Shown here: in pieces, positions 32,299 to 41,163 of the stretch
Position numbering within the stretch: the first letter of the stretch is position 1
Layout: the number at the start of each line of letters is the position of its first letter
From: Micromonospora wenchangensis
GTDB taxonomy: Bacteria; Actinomycetota; Actinomycetes; Mycobacteriales; Micromonosporaceae
Direction: 5' to 3'
DNA length: 64,000 nt
NCBI RefSeq assembly: GCF_002210435.1
Contig: NZ_MZMV01000010.1
Coordinates: 62,001 to 126,000 of the forward strand
Translations under genes and position numbers: made by a program
Notes under the pieces: generated by a model
The model's database searches: none
The model's input: only the letters and a program-made list of their open reading frames with translations
What the model was told of the DNA's origin: nothing

Positions 32299-33228
32299 AT
32301 GGCGTACGTCGACGCGGAGATCGCCAGCCAGCCCGACTGCTGGCGGGCGGCGGCCCGGCTGGCCGGCACCGTCACCGACGCACTCCCGCACCCCGGCGAG
32401 CGGGTCGCCGTCGTCGGCTGCGGCACGTCGTGGTTCATGGCCATGGCCTACGCCGGGCTGCGCGAGCGGGCCGGCCACGGCGAGACCGACGCCTTCCAGG
32501 CCAGCGAGTTCCCCGCCGACCGCCGCTACGACCGGCTGATCGCGGTCACCCGCTCCGGCACCACCACCGAGGTGCTCGACCTGCTCGCCGCGCTGCGCGG
32601 CCGGACCCCCACCACCGTCCTGGTCGGCGACCCCGGCTCGCCCGCCGTCACGCTGGCCGACACGGCCGTGCCGATGCCCTTCGCCGACGAGCGTTCGGTG
32701 GTGCAGACCCGGTTCGCCACCACCGCCCTGGCGCTGCTGCGCGCCCACCTCGGCGACAACGTCGAGGCGCTGGCCGCCGACGCCGAGGTCGCCGTCCGCG
32801 CCCCGCTGCCGCTCGACCCGGCCCGTATCGACCAGGCCACCTTCCTCGGTCGCGGCTGGACGGTCGGGCTGGCCCAGGAGGCCGCGCTGAAGTGCCGCGA
32901 GGCGGCCACCTTCTGGGCCGAGGCGTACCCGGCGATGGACTACCGGCACGGCCCCATCTCGATCGCCGGCCCCGGCCGGCTGGTCTGGGCGTTCGGGGAG
33001 CTGCCCGACGGCCTGCCGGAGGACGTGGCGGCCACCGGGGCGGCGTTCGTGCACAGCCGGCACCACGGCTGCCACACCGTGCTCGGCAGTTGGGCGGCCG
33101 GCCGGACCCCGGTCGACCCGATGGCCGACCTGATCCTCGCCCAACGCTTCGCGGTGGCCCTGGCGACCAGCCGGGGGCTGGACCCGGACGCGCCCCGGCA
33201 CCTGACCCGCTCCGTGGTGCTGGCATGA
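32299..33228 (+). CDS. SIS-domain sugar isomerase/deaminase (NagB-II/AgaS-like)
   Basis: The 309-residue product has two SIS (sugar isomerase) domains. The first has VVGCGTSWFMAMAYAG and TRSGTTTEVLDLL. The second has GRGWTVGLAQEAALKCREA and MDYRHGPIS. These match glucosamine-6-phosphate isomerase/deaminase-type SIS proteins (NagB-II, AgaS, GlmS C-terminal half). In this operon with a ROK kinase and NagA, the most likely job is conversion of glucosamine 6-phosphate to fructose 6-phosphate. The start at 32299 follows GCGAGGAG. No glutaminase domain is present, so it is not GlmS. Confidence 0.82.
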   Translation: MAYVDAEIASQPDCWRAAARLAGTVTDALPHPGERVAVVGCGTSWFMAMAYAGLRERAGHGETDAFQASEFPADRRYDRLIAVTRSGTTTEVLDLLAALRGRTPTTVLVGDPGSPAVTLADTAVPMPFADERSVVQTRFATTALALLRAHLGDNVEALAADAEVAVRAPLPLDPARIDQATFLGRGWTVGLAQEAALKCREAATFWAEAYPAMDYRHGPISIAGPGRLVWAFGELPDGLPEDVAATGAAFVHSRHHGCHTVLGSWAAGRTPVDPMADLILAQRFAVALATSRGLDPDAPRHLTRSVVLA

Positions 33229-34163
33229 CCGACGGGCCGACGGGCGACGACCGGGTCGTCGTCGCGTTGGACGTCGGCGGCACCGGCATGAAGTGCGCCC
33301 TGGTCCGCCCGGACGGCAGCGTGCTGCACGCCGAACGGCACCCGACCGACGCCGGGCGCGGGCCGGACGCCGTGGTCGAGACCGTCCTCGCCGTCGCCGA
33401 AGGACTGGCCGACCGGGCGCGCGCCGCCGGGTCGACCCCGGTGGCCTGCGGCGTCGCCGTGCCCGGGGTGGTCGACGAGGCCGCCGGGGTGGCGGTCTGG
33501 TCGGCCAACGTCGGCTTCCGGGACGTACCGCTGCGCACGCTGGTGGGGGCGCGGCTCGGGCTGCCGGCGGCGCTCGGCCACGACGTGCGGGTGGGCGGGA
33601 TCGCCGAGGCCCGGCTCGGTGCCGGCCGGGACGCCCGGCACGTGCTCTTCGTCGCGATCGGCACCGGCATCGCCGCCGCGCACGTGGTCGCCGGCTCGGC
33701 CGCCGTCGGCGCGCACGGTGCGGCCGGCGAGATCGGCCACATCCTGGTACGCCCTGACGGCCCGCGCTGCGGCTGCGGTCGGCCCGGCTGCCTGGAGGCC
33801 GTCTCGTCCGCCTCGGCCGTGGCCCGCCGCTACGCCGAACTGGCCGGATCGGCGGCGAGCGCGGCGGACGTGGCCGGGCGGGCGGCGGCCGGTGAGGAAC
33901 TGGCCGGGCGGGTGTGGCGGGAGGCCGTCGAGGCCCTCGCCGACGGGCTCGCCACCGGGCAGGCGCTCTACGACGTCGACACCATGGTCATCGGCGGCGG
34001 CCTGGCCCGGGCCGGCGGGCAACTGCTCGACCCGCTCCGCGCGGCGCTGCGCGAACGGATGACCTTCCATCGGGAGCCGCGCCTGGTCGCGGCGGCCCTC
34101 GGCGACGAGGCCGGCTGCCTCGGTGCCGCCCTGCTCGCCCTCGACAGTCTGGAGAGACGATGA
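33225..34163 (+). CDS. ROK-family sugar kinase (probable N-acetylglucosamine kinase)
   Basis: The 312-residue kinase shows the ATP-binding DVGGTGMKCALV motif near the N-terminus. The ROK zinc motif CGCGRPGCLEA is preceded by the histidine in GEIGHILV, and IGTGIAAAHV is also visible. ROK kinases phosphorylate N-acetylglucosamine, N-acetylmannosamine or glucose. The next gene is NagA, which deacetylates GlcNAc 6-phosphate, so GlcNAc is the best inferred substrate. The ATG overlaps the SIS gene stop by four bases, and the gene overlaps nagA by four bases. Confidence 0.88.
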   Translation: MTDGPTGDDRVVVALDVGGTGMKCALVRPDGSVLHAERHPTDAGRGPDAVVETVLAVAEGLADRARAAGSTPVACGVAVPGVVDEAAGVAVWSANVGFRDVPLRTLVGARLGLPAALGHDVRVGGIAEARLGAGRDARHVLFVAIGTGIAAAHVVAGSAAVGAHGAAGEIGHILVRPDGPRCGCGRPGCLEAVSSASAVARRYAELAGSAASAADVAGRAAAGEELAGRVWREAVEALADGLATGQALYDVDTMVIGGGLARAGGQLLDPLRAALRERMTFHREPRLVAAALGDEAGCLGAALLALDSLERR

Positions 34164-35269
34164 CCCAGCGGGTGACCGGCAAGGTGGTGACCCCGACCGG
34201 CGTGATCCGGCAGGGGTGCGTGGAGCTGGACGGCGAGCGGATCACCGCCGTCGCCGAGTACCCCGCCAAGCGCGACGGGCACTGGATCGTGCCGGGGTTC
34301 GTGGACATGCACACCCACGGCGGGGGCGGGCACACCTTCACCACCGGCGACGCCGACGCCGCCCGCGAGGCAGCCGGATTCCACAGGCGGCACGGCACCA
34401 CCACCCTGCTGGCCAGCCTGGTCAGTTCCCCGTTCGAGCTGATGCGCACGGCGACCGCCGCGTTCGCGCCGCTGGTCGACGAGGGCGTGCTGGCCGGCGT
34501 CCACTTCGAGGGGCCGTACCTGTCGGCGGCCCGGTGCGGCGCGCAGAACCCGGAGTTCCTCCGCGACCCGTCCACCGACGAGCTGGGCCGGCTCATCGCG
34601 GACGGCGGCGGGGCGGTCCGCATGGTCACCCTGGCCCCCGAGCGCCCCGGCGCGCTGGACGCCATCAAGCTGCTCACCTCGCACGGGGTGGTCGCCGCCG
34701 TCGGCCACACCGACGCCACCTGGGAGCAGACCCGGGCCGCCGTCTCGGCCGGGGCGAGCGTCGGCACCCACCTGTTCAACGGGATGCGCCCGCTGCACCA
34801 CCGCGAACCGGGCCCGGTGGTGGCCCTGCTGGAGGCCCCGAACGTGGTCTGCGAGCTGGTCGCCGACGGGGTGCACCTGCACGACGGGATGCTCACCTTC
34901 GCCGCCACCGTGGCCGGCCCGGAGCGGATCGCCCTGGTCACCGACGCGATGGCCGCCGCCGGGATGCCCGACGGCGAGTACGAGCTGGGCGGCCAGCCGG
35001 TCGCCGTGGCCGACGGGGTGGCCCGGCTGGCCCGGGACGGGGCGATCGCCGGCAGCACCCTCACCATGGACGCGGCGCTGCGGCACGCCGTCACCGCCGG
35101 CATCCCGATCACCGACGCGGTACGCATGGTCGCCACCACCCCGGCCCGCGCCATCGGCCTCGGCGACCGGGTCGGCGCGCTCCAGCCGGGCCGCCGCGCG
35201 GACCTGGTGGTGCTCGACGACGAGCTGAACGTGGTCCGGGTGATGCGCGCCGGCACCTGGCTCGACTGA
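34160..35269 (+). CDS. nagA: N-acetylglucosamine-6-phosphate deacetylase
   Basis: The 369-residue amidohydrolase has the metal-binding DMHTHGGGG motif, HFEGPYLS, GHTDATWEQ and the catalytic Asp in LVTDAMAAAGMPDG. These signatures define NagA, which hydrolyses GlcNAc 6-phosphate to glucosamine 6-phosphate and acetate. The length is normal. The start ATG at 34160 is preceded by GGAGAG and overlaps the kinase stop. Its stop lies inside the left arm of a shared terminator. Confidence 0.93.
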   Translation: MTQRVTGKVVTPTGVIRQGCVELDGERITAVAEYPAKRDGHWIVPGFVDMHTHGGGGHTFTTGDADAAREAAGFHRRHGTTTLLASLVSSPFELMRTATAAFAPLVDEGVLAGVHFEGPYLSAARCGAQNPEFLRDPSTDELGRLIADGGGAVRMVTLAPERPGALDAIKLLTSHGVVAAVGHTDATWEQTRAAVSAGASVGTHLFNGMRPLHHREPGPVVALLEAPNVVCELVADGVHLHDGMLTFAATVAGPERIALVTDAMAAAGMPDGEYELGGQPVAVADGVARLARDGAIAGSTLTMDAALRHAVTAGIPITDAVRMVATTPARAIGLGDRVGALQPGRRADLVVLDDELNVVRVMRAGTWLD

Positions 35270-35300
35270 CCCCGCCCGCAGGAGAGGGCGGGCGGGTCAG
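35266..35300. terminator. Bidirectional terminator spanning both stop codons
   Basis: CTGACCC-C-GCCCGC pairs with GCGGGC-GGGTCAG with one bulged C. The loop is short and A/G-rich. The helix covers the nagA stop (35267-35269) and the stop of the converging DUF4032 gene (35297-35299), an economical shared terminator. Confidence 0.8.
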
Positions 35301-36505
35301 GCGGTGGGGACCTCGACGCCCAGGACGGCCTGCTCGTCGGGGCGGTGCACCAGCACGTCGGCCAGGTAGGACTGCACCGCCGGCCCCATCCCCACGTCCC
35401 GGCCGGCCCGCTCGGAGAGCAGCCACTTGTGCTCGATGATCTGCGCGAAGACCTCCTGCGGCTCCAGCTTGTGCCGCAGGTGCGCCGGGACCGCCCGGAC
35501 GACCGGCTCGAAGACCTCGGTCAGCCAGCGGTGGGCCGCCTGCTGCTCGTCGGTCAGGTCGCTCTCCACCCGGTAGGCGTCCAGGTCGTTGAGCAGCCGG
35601 CGGGCCTGGTTCTCCTCGGCGTCCAGGCCGGTGAGCCGGATCAGCCGCCGGGTGTGGTAGCCGGCGTCGACGACCTTCGGGCGGACCAGGTACCGCCCGT
35701 CGTCGACCGTCGACAGGGCCACCTCGGCCACGTCGAAGCCGAGCTCGTTGAGGCGGCGGATGCGGCGCTCGATGTCGTGCCGGGCCTCCCGCTCGACCTG
35801 CTGCTCGTAGGTGATCTCGTGCCAGAGCCGTTCGTAGCGCTGCACGACCTCCTCGCAGACCACCTCCGGGTCGATCGACTCGTGCAGCAACCCCGCGGCC
35901 TGGAGGTCCAGCGCCTCACCGAAGATGTTGACCCGGGCAATCTCCAGGTCCTCACCGCGCTGCCCGTTGGACAGCGACCGGTGCAGCGCGCCGGTCTCGG
36001 CGTCGACCAGGTAGGCGGCGAACGCCCCGGCGTCCCGCCGGAACAGGGTGTTCGACAGCGAGCAGTCGCCCCAGAAGAAGCCGGTCAGGTGCATCCGCAC
36101 CAGCAGCACGGCGAGGGCGTCGAGCAGCCGTCCCATCGTCTCCGGGCGCAGCGTGCGGGAGAACAGCGCCCGGTAGGGCAGCGAGAACTGGAGGTGCCTG
36201 GTGATCAGCACCGGGTCCAGCGGGGTGCCGTCATCGGCCTGCCGGTCGGCCACGATGGCGATCGCCTCCACCGACGGAAAGTCGATCCGTTCCAGCGCCC
36301 GCAGCAGGTCGTACTCGCGTTCGGCGACCCGTTCCCCGGTCTCCTTGACCGCGTACACGTAGTCGCCGAGGCGGACGAACCGGACGATGTGCCGGGAGAT
36401 GCCCTGCGGCAGCGCCACCAGGTGCCGGGCGGGCCACTGCGTGAGCGGGGTCGACCAGGGAAGGTCGAGCAGCGCCGGGTCGACGAGGGCCGAGGTGATC
36501 CGCAC
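35297..36505 (-). CDS. DUF4032-domain protein (kinase-like fold)
   Basis: The 402-residue product matches actinobacterial DUF4032 proteins, which have a lipopolysaccharide-kinase-like N-terminal part. Visible features are YVYAVKETGERVAEREYDLL (candidate ATP-binding lysine and conserved glutamate), MHLTGFFWGDCSLSNTLFR (catalytic-loop-like HxxGxxxGDxxxxN) and YLVDAETGAL (metal-binding Asp). A long helical C-terminal domain follows. These motifs suggest a phosphotransferase fold; a substrate cannot be named. The start is a GTG at 36505 without a strong ribosome site. Frames extending further upstream have no protein-like sequence. Confidence 0.82.
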   Translation of the reverse strand: MRITSALVDPALLDLPWSTPLTQWPARHLVALPQGISRHIVRFVRLGDYVYAVKETGERVAEREYDLLRALERIDFPSVEAIAIVADRQADDGTPLDPVLITRHLQFSLPYRALFSRTLRPETMGRLLDALAVLLVRMHLTGFFWGDCSLSNTLFRRDAGAFAAYLVDAETGALHRSLSNGQRGEDLEIARVNIFGEALDLQAAGLLHESIDPEVVCEEVVQRYERLWHEITYEQQVEREARHDIERRIRRLNELGFDVAEVALSTVDDGRYLVRPKVVDAGYHTRRLIRLTGLDAEENQARRLLNDLDAYRVESDLTDEQQAAHRWLTEVFEPVVRAVPAHLRHKLEPQEVFAQIIEHKWLLSERAGRDVGMGPAVQSYLADVLVHRPDEQAVLGVEVPTA

Positions 36506-36616
36506 GGGGACAAGTGTGCCGGCTGTCCCCCGTCCGACGCCCCCCTTCGTGGTTGGGCACACATCGACCCCGGGCCGTGCCGCCCCGGCCACCGCGTCGG
36601 CCGGTAGCGTGATCGC

Positions 36617-37429
36617 GTGCGGGAGCGAACCACGACGGTACGCGGCGGGGTACGGCTCAGACCGGTCCGCCCGGCCGGCTGGTGGTACGACCTGCTGCTG
36701 CTCACCGCCCTGGTCGCGCTGACCGGGGCGCTCGCCACCGACCACCTGTTCGGCGTCGACCGGGCGGTCGCCGACTGGGCCGGGGCGCACCGGCCGACCG
36801 CCGCCTACTGGATCGCCCGGGTGCTCAACCTGCTCGGCCAGGGCACCCCGTTGACGCTGCTCGCCACCGCCCTGGGGGTGCTGCTGGCCGTCCGGCTCCG
36901 TTCGGTCCGCCCGGTGCTGCCCCCGGTGGTCGCGTTCGCGCTCACCAACCTGACCATCGGGCCGCTCAAGGTGTGGACGGCCCGCCCGGCCCCGAGCGCC
37001 AGCGTGAAGGAGCCGTTCCTGTCGCCGGAGCAGACCCTGCCGCTGTTCCAGCACGAGCTGCCGGTCCGCTACGCCCAGTCGTACCCGTCGGGGCACGTGG
37101 CCAACGCGATCGTCTGGTACGGCGTGCTCGCCCTGCTGCTCGTCCCGCTGCTGCGGACCGTCGGCCGGCGGATGCCGCCCCGGCTGGCCACCGCCGTGCG
37201 GGTGGTGCCGCCGCTGGTGGTCCTGTGCACCACCACCTACCTGGGCTGGCACTGGCTGACCGACTCGGTGGCCGGGCTGCTGCTGGGGCTGCTGCTGGAC
37301 CGGCTGCTGCGCCGGGTCCCCTGGGACGACCTGCCGCTGCCCCGCCGGCTGCGCGACCGGGGCGGCCCGTTCACCGCCGACCCGGGCCGGTCGCCCGACG
37401 GGGGCCACCCGTTCACCTCCGCCCCCTAA
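36617..37429 (+). CDS. PAP2-family membrane phosphatase
   Basis: The 270-residue integral membrane protein carries the type-2 phosphatidic-acid phosphatase signature in three parts: KVWTARPAP (KX6RP), YPSGH and the GWHWLTDSVAG catalytic histidine. Six hydrophobic helices are visible. Such enzymes remove phosphate from phosphatidate, undecaprenyl pyrophosphate or related lipids at the outer face. The GTG start at 36617 is the first in frame. The APC permease gene follows after seven bases. Confidence 0.85.
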   Translation: MRERTTTVRGGVRLRPVRPAGWWYDLLLLTALVALTGALATDHLFGVDRAVADWAGAHRPTAAYWIARVLNLLGQGTPLTLLATALGVLLAVRLRSVRPVLPPVVAFALTNLTIGPLKVWTARPAPSASVKEPFLSPEQTLPLFQHELPVRYAQSYPSGHVANAIVWYGVLALLLVPLLRTVGRRMPPRLATAVRVVPPLVVLCTTTYLGWHWLTDSVAGLLLGLLLDRLLRRVPWDDLPLPRRLRDRGGPFTADPGRSPDGGHPFTSAP

Positions 37430-37435
37430 CCTGCG

Positions 37436-38671
37436 GTGGTGGATCGACTGAGCCGGCGGTTGGGCGTACCCGATGCGGTGGTGGTCGGGTTGGGGGCGAT
37501 GCTCGGCGCGGGCGTGTTCGTGGTCTTCGCCCCGGCCGCCGCGGCGGCCGGCGGCACCGGGCTGCTGGTGGCGCTGGCGCTGGCCGGGTTCGTCGCGTAC
37601 TGCAACGCGACCAGCTCGGCCCGGCTGGCCGCCCGCTACCCGGAGTCCGGCGGCACGTACGTCTACGGGCGGGAACGCCTCGGCCCGTTCGCCGGGTTCC
37701 TCGCCGGCTGGGGTTTCGTGGTCGGCAAGACGGCGAGCTGCGCGGCGATGGCGCTGACCATCGGGGCCTACCTGTGGCCGGGGCAGGCCCGGCTGGTCGC
37801 GGTCGGCGCGGTGCTCGCGGTGACCGGGGTGAACCTGCGCGGCGTCACCCGCACGGTCGCCGCCACGAAGGTGCTGGTGGTCGTGGTGCTGGCGGTGCTG
37901 GCCCTGGTCGCGGTGACCGGCCTGGCCGGCGGGGAGGTGCGGCTCGACCGGCTCGCCGAGGGCGGCGGTACGGCCCGGGGTGTGCTGACCGCCGCCGGCC
38001 TGCTCTTCTTCGCCTTCGCCGGGTACGCCCGGATCGCCACCCTCGGCGAGGAGGTCCGTGACCCGGCCCGGACGATTCCCCGGGCGGTGCCGCTGGCCCT
38101 CGGCCTGGTGCTGGCGGTCTACCTGGTCCTCGCGGTGGTCGCGGTCGGCGTGCTCGGCCCCGACCGGCTGGCCGGCTCCGTCGCGCCCCTGGCCGACGTG
38201 GTGACCGTCGCGGGGCTGCCCGGCCTGGCCTGGGTGGTCCGGGCCGGGGCGACGGTGGCGGTGACCGGGGTGCTGCTGTCCCTGCTCGCCGGGGTGGGCC
38301 GCACCCTGCTGGCGATGGCCCGCCGCCGGGACGTGCCGGGGGTGCTGGCCGCCGTGCACCCGGTGCACCGGGTGCCGCACCGCGCGGAGCTGACGGTGGC
38401 CGCCGTGGTGGTCGCGGTGGTGGCGCTCGGTGACGTCCGGGGCGCGATCGGCTTCTCCAGTTGCACGGTGCTGGTCTACTACGCGATCACCAACGCCGCC
38501 GCGTGGACCCTGGGCCCGGACCCGACCCGACGGCTGCCCACCCGGGCGCTCGCCGGGGCGGGGCTGGTCGGCTGCCTGCTGCTCGCGGTCAACCTGCCGG
38601 CCGCGAGCGTCCTCGCCGGTTTCGGGGTGCTCGCCCTCGGCGCGCTCTGGTACGCCGTCCGACCCCGCTGA
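37436..38671 (+). CDS. APC-superfamily amino-acid permease
   Basis: The 411-residue transporter has about twelve membrane helices. Helix 1 carries the APC signature GLGAMLGAGVFVV. A conserved FFAFAGYARIATLGEEVRDP lies at helix 6, a hallmark of amino-acid/polyamine/organocation transporters. It would import an amino acid or amine. The substrate is not indicated by context. The start is a GTG seven bases after the PAP2 stop, with no strong ribosome site, so coupling to the upstream gene is likely. Confidence 0.85.
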   Translation: MVDRLSRRLGVPDAVVVGLGAMLGAGVFVVFAPAAAAAGGTGLLVALALAGFVAYCNATSSARLAARYPESGGTYVYGRERLGPFAGFLAGWGFVVGKTASCAAMALTIGAYLWPGQARLVAVGAVLAVTGVNLRGVTRTVAATKVLVVVVLAVLALVAVTGLAGGEVRLDRLAEGGGTARGVLTAAGLLFFAFAGYARIATLGEEVRDPARTIPRAVPLALGLVLAVYLVLAVVAVGVLGPDRLAGSVAPLADVVTVAGLPGLAWVVRAGATVAVTGVLLSLLAGVGRTLLAMARRRDVPGVLAAVHPVHRVPHRAELTVAAVVVAVVALGDVRGAIGFSSCTVLVYYAITNAAAWTLGPDPTRRLPTRALAGAGLVGCLLLAVNLPAASVLAGFGVLALGALWYAVRPR

Positions 38672-40465
38672 TCACTCCTGCGGGTCACGGGAGGCCGGCA
38701 CCCCGGCGGGCGGAGGCGTGGCCGGTGGTGGCGGCGGGGTGGTCTCGCGGAGCAGGGCGCTCAGCCCCGCCCGCCGGGCCACCACGGTCAGCCGGTCCCC
38801 CGCCGAGATCACCATCCGGGGGTCGGCCCGCCAGTCGGTCCTGTGGCCGGGCCGGGAGTGGGCCAGCAGGCGCACCTCGCCGGGACGGGCCACCGCGCCG
38901 AGCGGGCGACCGTCCAGGGCCGCACCGGCCGCCACCGGCACCTCCACCACCAGCAGGGCGTGCCGGTCGACCGGGATGGTGGCGATCACCGCCCGGTCCA
39001 GCAGCGCGGCGGCGAAGGACGGCGCGGCCAGGTAGGACACGCTGCGCGAGATGCCGATGCCGAACGCCCGCTGGATACGTTCGGCGAAGTCGCCGTCGAA
39101 GAGCCGCAGCACCACCCGCAGCTCCGGGTTGAGCGCCCGGCCGTTCAGCGCGGCCCGCAGGTTGACCCCGTCGTCGGTGGAGACCACCACCAGCGCCTGG
39201 CAGTGTTCCACCGAGGCCGAACGCAGCGTCTCCTCGCGGGCGGCGTCCCCGACGATCAGCGGTACGCCCAGCCGCCGGGCCAGCGCCGCGCCGCGCGCCT
39301 CCGCGCTGCGGTCGATCGCCACCACCTCGACGCCGAAGTCGTGCAGTTGGGCCATCACCCGGGTGCCGATGTTGCCCAGTCCGACGACCACCACGTGCCC
39401 GGTGCGCTCCGGCTGGATGCGCCCGGCGTGCAGGGCCAGCCGGGCGTTGACGATGCCGTCGACCACCACGGCGGTGATCAGCGGGATCAGCGCCAGCCCG
39501 GCCAGGTTGAGCACCACCTGCATGATCTGGGCGGCGGCCGGTTTGGTGACGTCCGGGTCCTGGCCGCTGAGCGTGGTGACCAGGGTCAGGTAGAGCGCCT
39601 CCGTCCAGCTCACCGCGACCGCACGGGCGTTGAGCCAGCCGAGCAGGGCGATCACCCCGAGCAGGGTCAGCACCGCGATACCGATCTTGCGGGTGGCGAA
39701 GCTGCGGACCGCCCGCAGCAGCACCGCCAGGGGTCGCCGGCGACGCCGGGCCCGGACCAGCCGGCGGGCCGCCAGCTCGGTGCCGGCGGGCTGGCCGGTC
39801 GCCTCGGCGAGCACCACGTCGGCGGCCTTCTCGTCGGCGGGCAGCACCCGGACCAGTTCCGGATCGGCGGTGACGGCCAGCCCGCAGACCACGTCGGCGG
39901 GGCGGACGTCGGCACGGCGGGCCACGTAGAGGGTGCGACCGCCGTGCCGGAAGTGGGTCGGGGCCACCTCGCCGAGGGCGGCGGCGACGAACGCCGGGGC
40001 GGCCATCGAGGCGTCGGAGAGGACCGCCGAGTCGGGGAAGAGCTGCCGCAGGCCGTTGGCGAGGCTGGTGTTGAACATCCGGACCACCAGGCGCAGCCGG
40101 GGTTCGACCTCCTGCGCGCAGAGCGCAGCCTGCATGTTGCCCACGTCGTCCTGGTGCAGCAGGGCCAGGCCGTCCGCCCCGGCCAGGCCGGCCCGGCGGA
40201 AGGTGGCCTCGTCGAGCCGGTCGGCCCGGACCACCTGGACACCGTCGACGTCGCGCCCGTCGGGGCCCTCGGAGCGGCGGCGTTCCGGCACCACCAGGGT
40301 GATCCGGACCCGGCCGTGCGCCAGGTCGGTGCCGAGCAGCGCCCGCACCACCCAGTACGCCAGCGGGTCGCTGCCGCAGACCACGTAGTGCGGACGGGTG
40401 TCGCCGTTCATCCGTAACCGCCAGCCGGTCGCGCGCCGGGCCCGGTCCCGCAGGGGTTCGGCCAT
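38672..40465 (-). CDS. Two-RCK ion-channel-like protein (TrkA-N domains)
   Basis: The 597-residue product has a NAD-binding RCK/TrkA-N domain at each end (VVCGSDPLAYWVVRALL, and VVVGLGNIGTRVMAQL with AIDRSAEAR). Between them lie two membrane helices, near residues 260-280 and 315-345, joined by a pore-loop-like segment, LYLTLVTTLSGQDPDV. This is the CASTOR/POLLUX-like layout, RCK-TM-P-TM-RCK. The canonical TVGYGD filter is replaced by TLSGQDPD. A cation channel with altered selectivity is inferred. The start at 40465 is a guess; MNGDTRPH at 40411 is an alternative. The C-terminal tail is Pro-rich. Confidence 0.82.
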   Translation of the reverse strand: MAEPLRDRARRATGWRLRMNGDTRPHYVVCGSDPLAYWVVRALLGTDLAHGRVRITLVVPERRRSEGPDGRDVDGVQVVRADRLDEATFRRAGLAGADGLALLHQDDVGNMQAALCAQEVEPRLRLVVRMFNTSLANGLRQLFPDSAVLSDASMAAPAFVAAALGEVAPTHFRHGGRTLYVARRADVRPADVVCGLAVTADPELVRVLPADEKAADVVLAEATGQPAGTELAARRLVRARRRRRPLAVLLRAVRSFATRKIGIAVLTLLGVIALLGWLNARAVAVSWTEALYLTLVTTLSGQDPDVTKPAAAQIMQVVLNLAGLALIPLITAVVVDGIVNARLALHAGRIQPERTGHVVVVGLGNIGTRVMAQLHDFGVEVVAIDRSAEARGAALARRLGVPLIVGDAAREETLRSASVEHCQALVVVSTDDGVNLRAALNGRALNPELRVVLRLFDGDFAERIQRAFGIGISRSVSYLAAPSFAAALLDRAVIATIPVDRHALLVVEVPVAAGAALDGRPLGAVARPGEVRLLAHSRPGHRTDWRADPRMVISAGDRLTVVARRAGLSALLRETTPPPPPATPPPAGVPASRDPQE

Positions 40466-40586
40466 GCCCGGATGGTAGCCAGCCGGTCGCCGGGGACGCA
40501 GCCCTGGTGAGCGCACCGGGCAGCGGGGGGGACGGCACGGTGCTCGGGCAGGCATGGTGGGCGTGGCGGTGGGTAGAGCAGCGGGC

Positions 40587-41105
40587 GTGCAGACGTTCCT
40601 GCCGTACCCGGACTTCCTGGCCAGCGCGCGGACCCTCGACCAGCGGCGGCTGGGCAAACAGCGGGTGGAGGCGCTCCAGGTGCTGCGCGGGCTGACCCGG
40701 CCGGGGTACGGCTGGCGCAACCACCCGGCGGTGAAGATGTGGGCCGGCTACGAGGAGGCGTTGACCCGGTACGGGCTGGACGTGTGCGCGGTGTGGTCGG
40801 CGACGGGTCGGGCGGACACCTGCGCGTCGACCCTGGTCACCGACCTGACCACCGCCCGGGGCCACGGCCGGGTACGCAGCCAGGCCGAGCTGGCCGCCGC
40901 CGGTGAGCTGCCGCCCTGGCTGGGCCGCGACGACCTGCACCGCAGCCACCGGTCGGCGCTGCTGCGCAAGGACCCGGAGCACTACCGCCCGCAGTTCAGC
41001 GACGTACCGTCCGATCTGGAGTACGTCTGGCCGCCCTCCGACCGTCCCCCGCTCGCCGCCGGCCGACCGGTCGACGACTCCGGTGGCGGCACCGCACCGG
41101 TCTGA
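40587..41105 (+). CDS. Pyrimidine-dimer glycosylase-like (MSMEG_6728-type) protein
   Basis: The 172-residue product starts VQTFLPYPDF at GTG 40587. It resembles small actinobacterial proteins of the pyrimidine dimer DNA glycosylase-like fold (TLDQRRLGKQRVEALQVLRGL, NHPAVKMWAGYEEAL, and HRSHRSALLRKDPEHY). In T4 endonuclease V a related N-terminal threonine and adjacent Arg/Lys residues form the active site. Here the start residue precedes Gln, Thr and Phe, so catalysis is unproven. DNA repair is an inference from the family. It precedes a flavoprotein gene on the same strand. Confidence 0.75.
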   Translation: MQTFLPYPDFLASARTLDQRRLGKQRVEALQVLRGLTRPGYGWRNHPAVKMWAGYEEALTRYGLDVCAVWSATGRADTCASTLVTDLTTARGHGRVRSQAELAAAGELPPWLGRDDLHRSHRSALLRKDPEHYRPQFSDVPSDLEYVWPPSDRPPLAAGRPVDDSGGGTAPV

Positions 41106-41163
41106 CCGGGCCGGATCGGGCCTGGTCGGGCAGACTGGGGTTCCCTCGGGTCGGAAGGTGCAC

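Noticed and set aside
35297-38380. Very long minus-strand frame extending the DUF4032 gene
   Set aside because: The first ~625 codons have no protein-like sequence and overlap PAP2 and APC genes on the other strand. Only the C-terminal 402 residues form the recognised protein.
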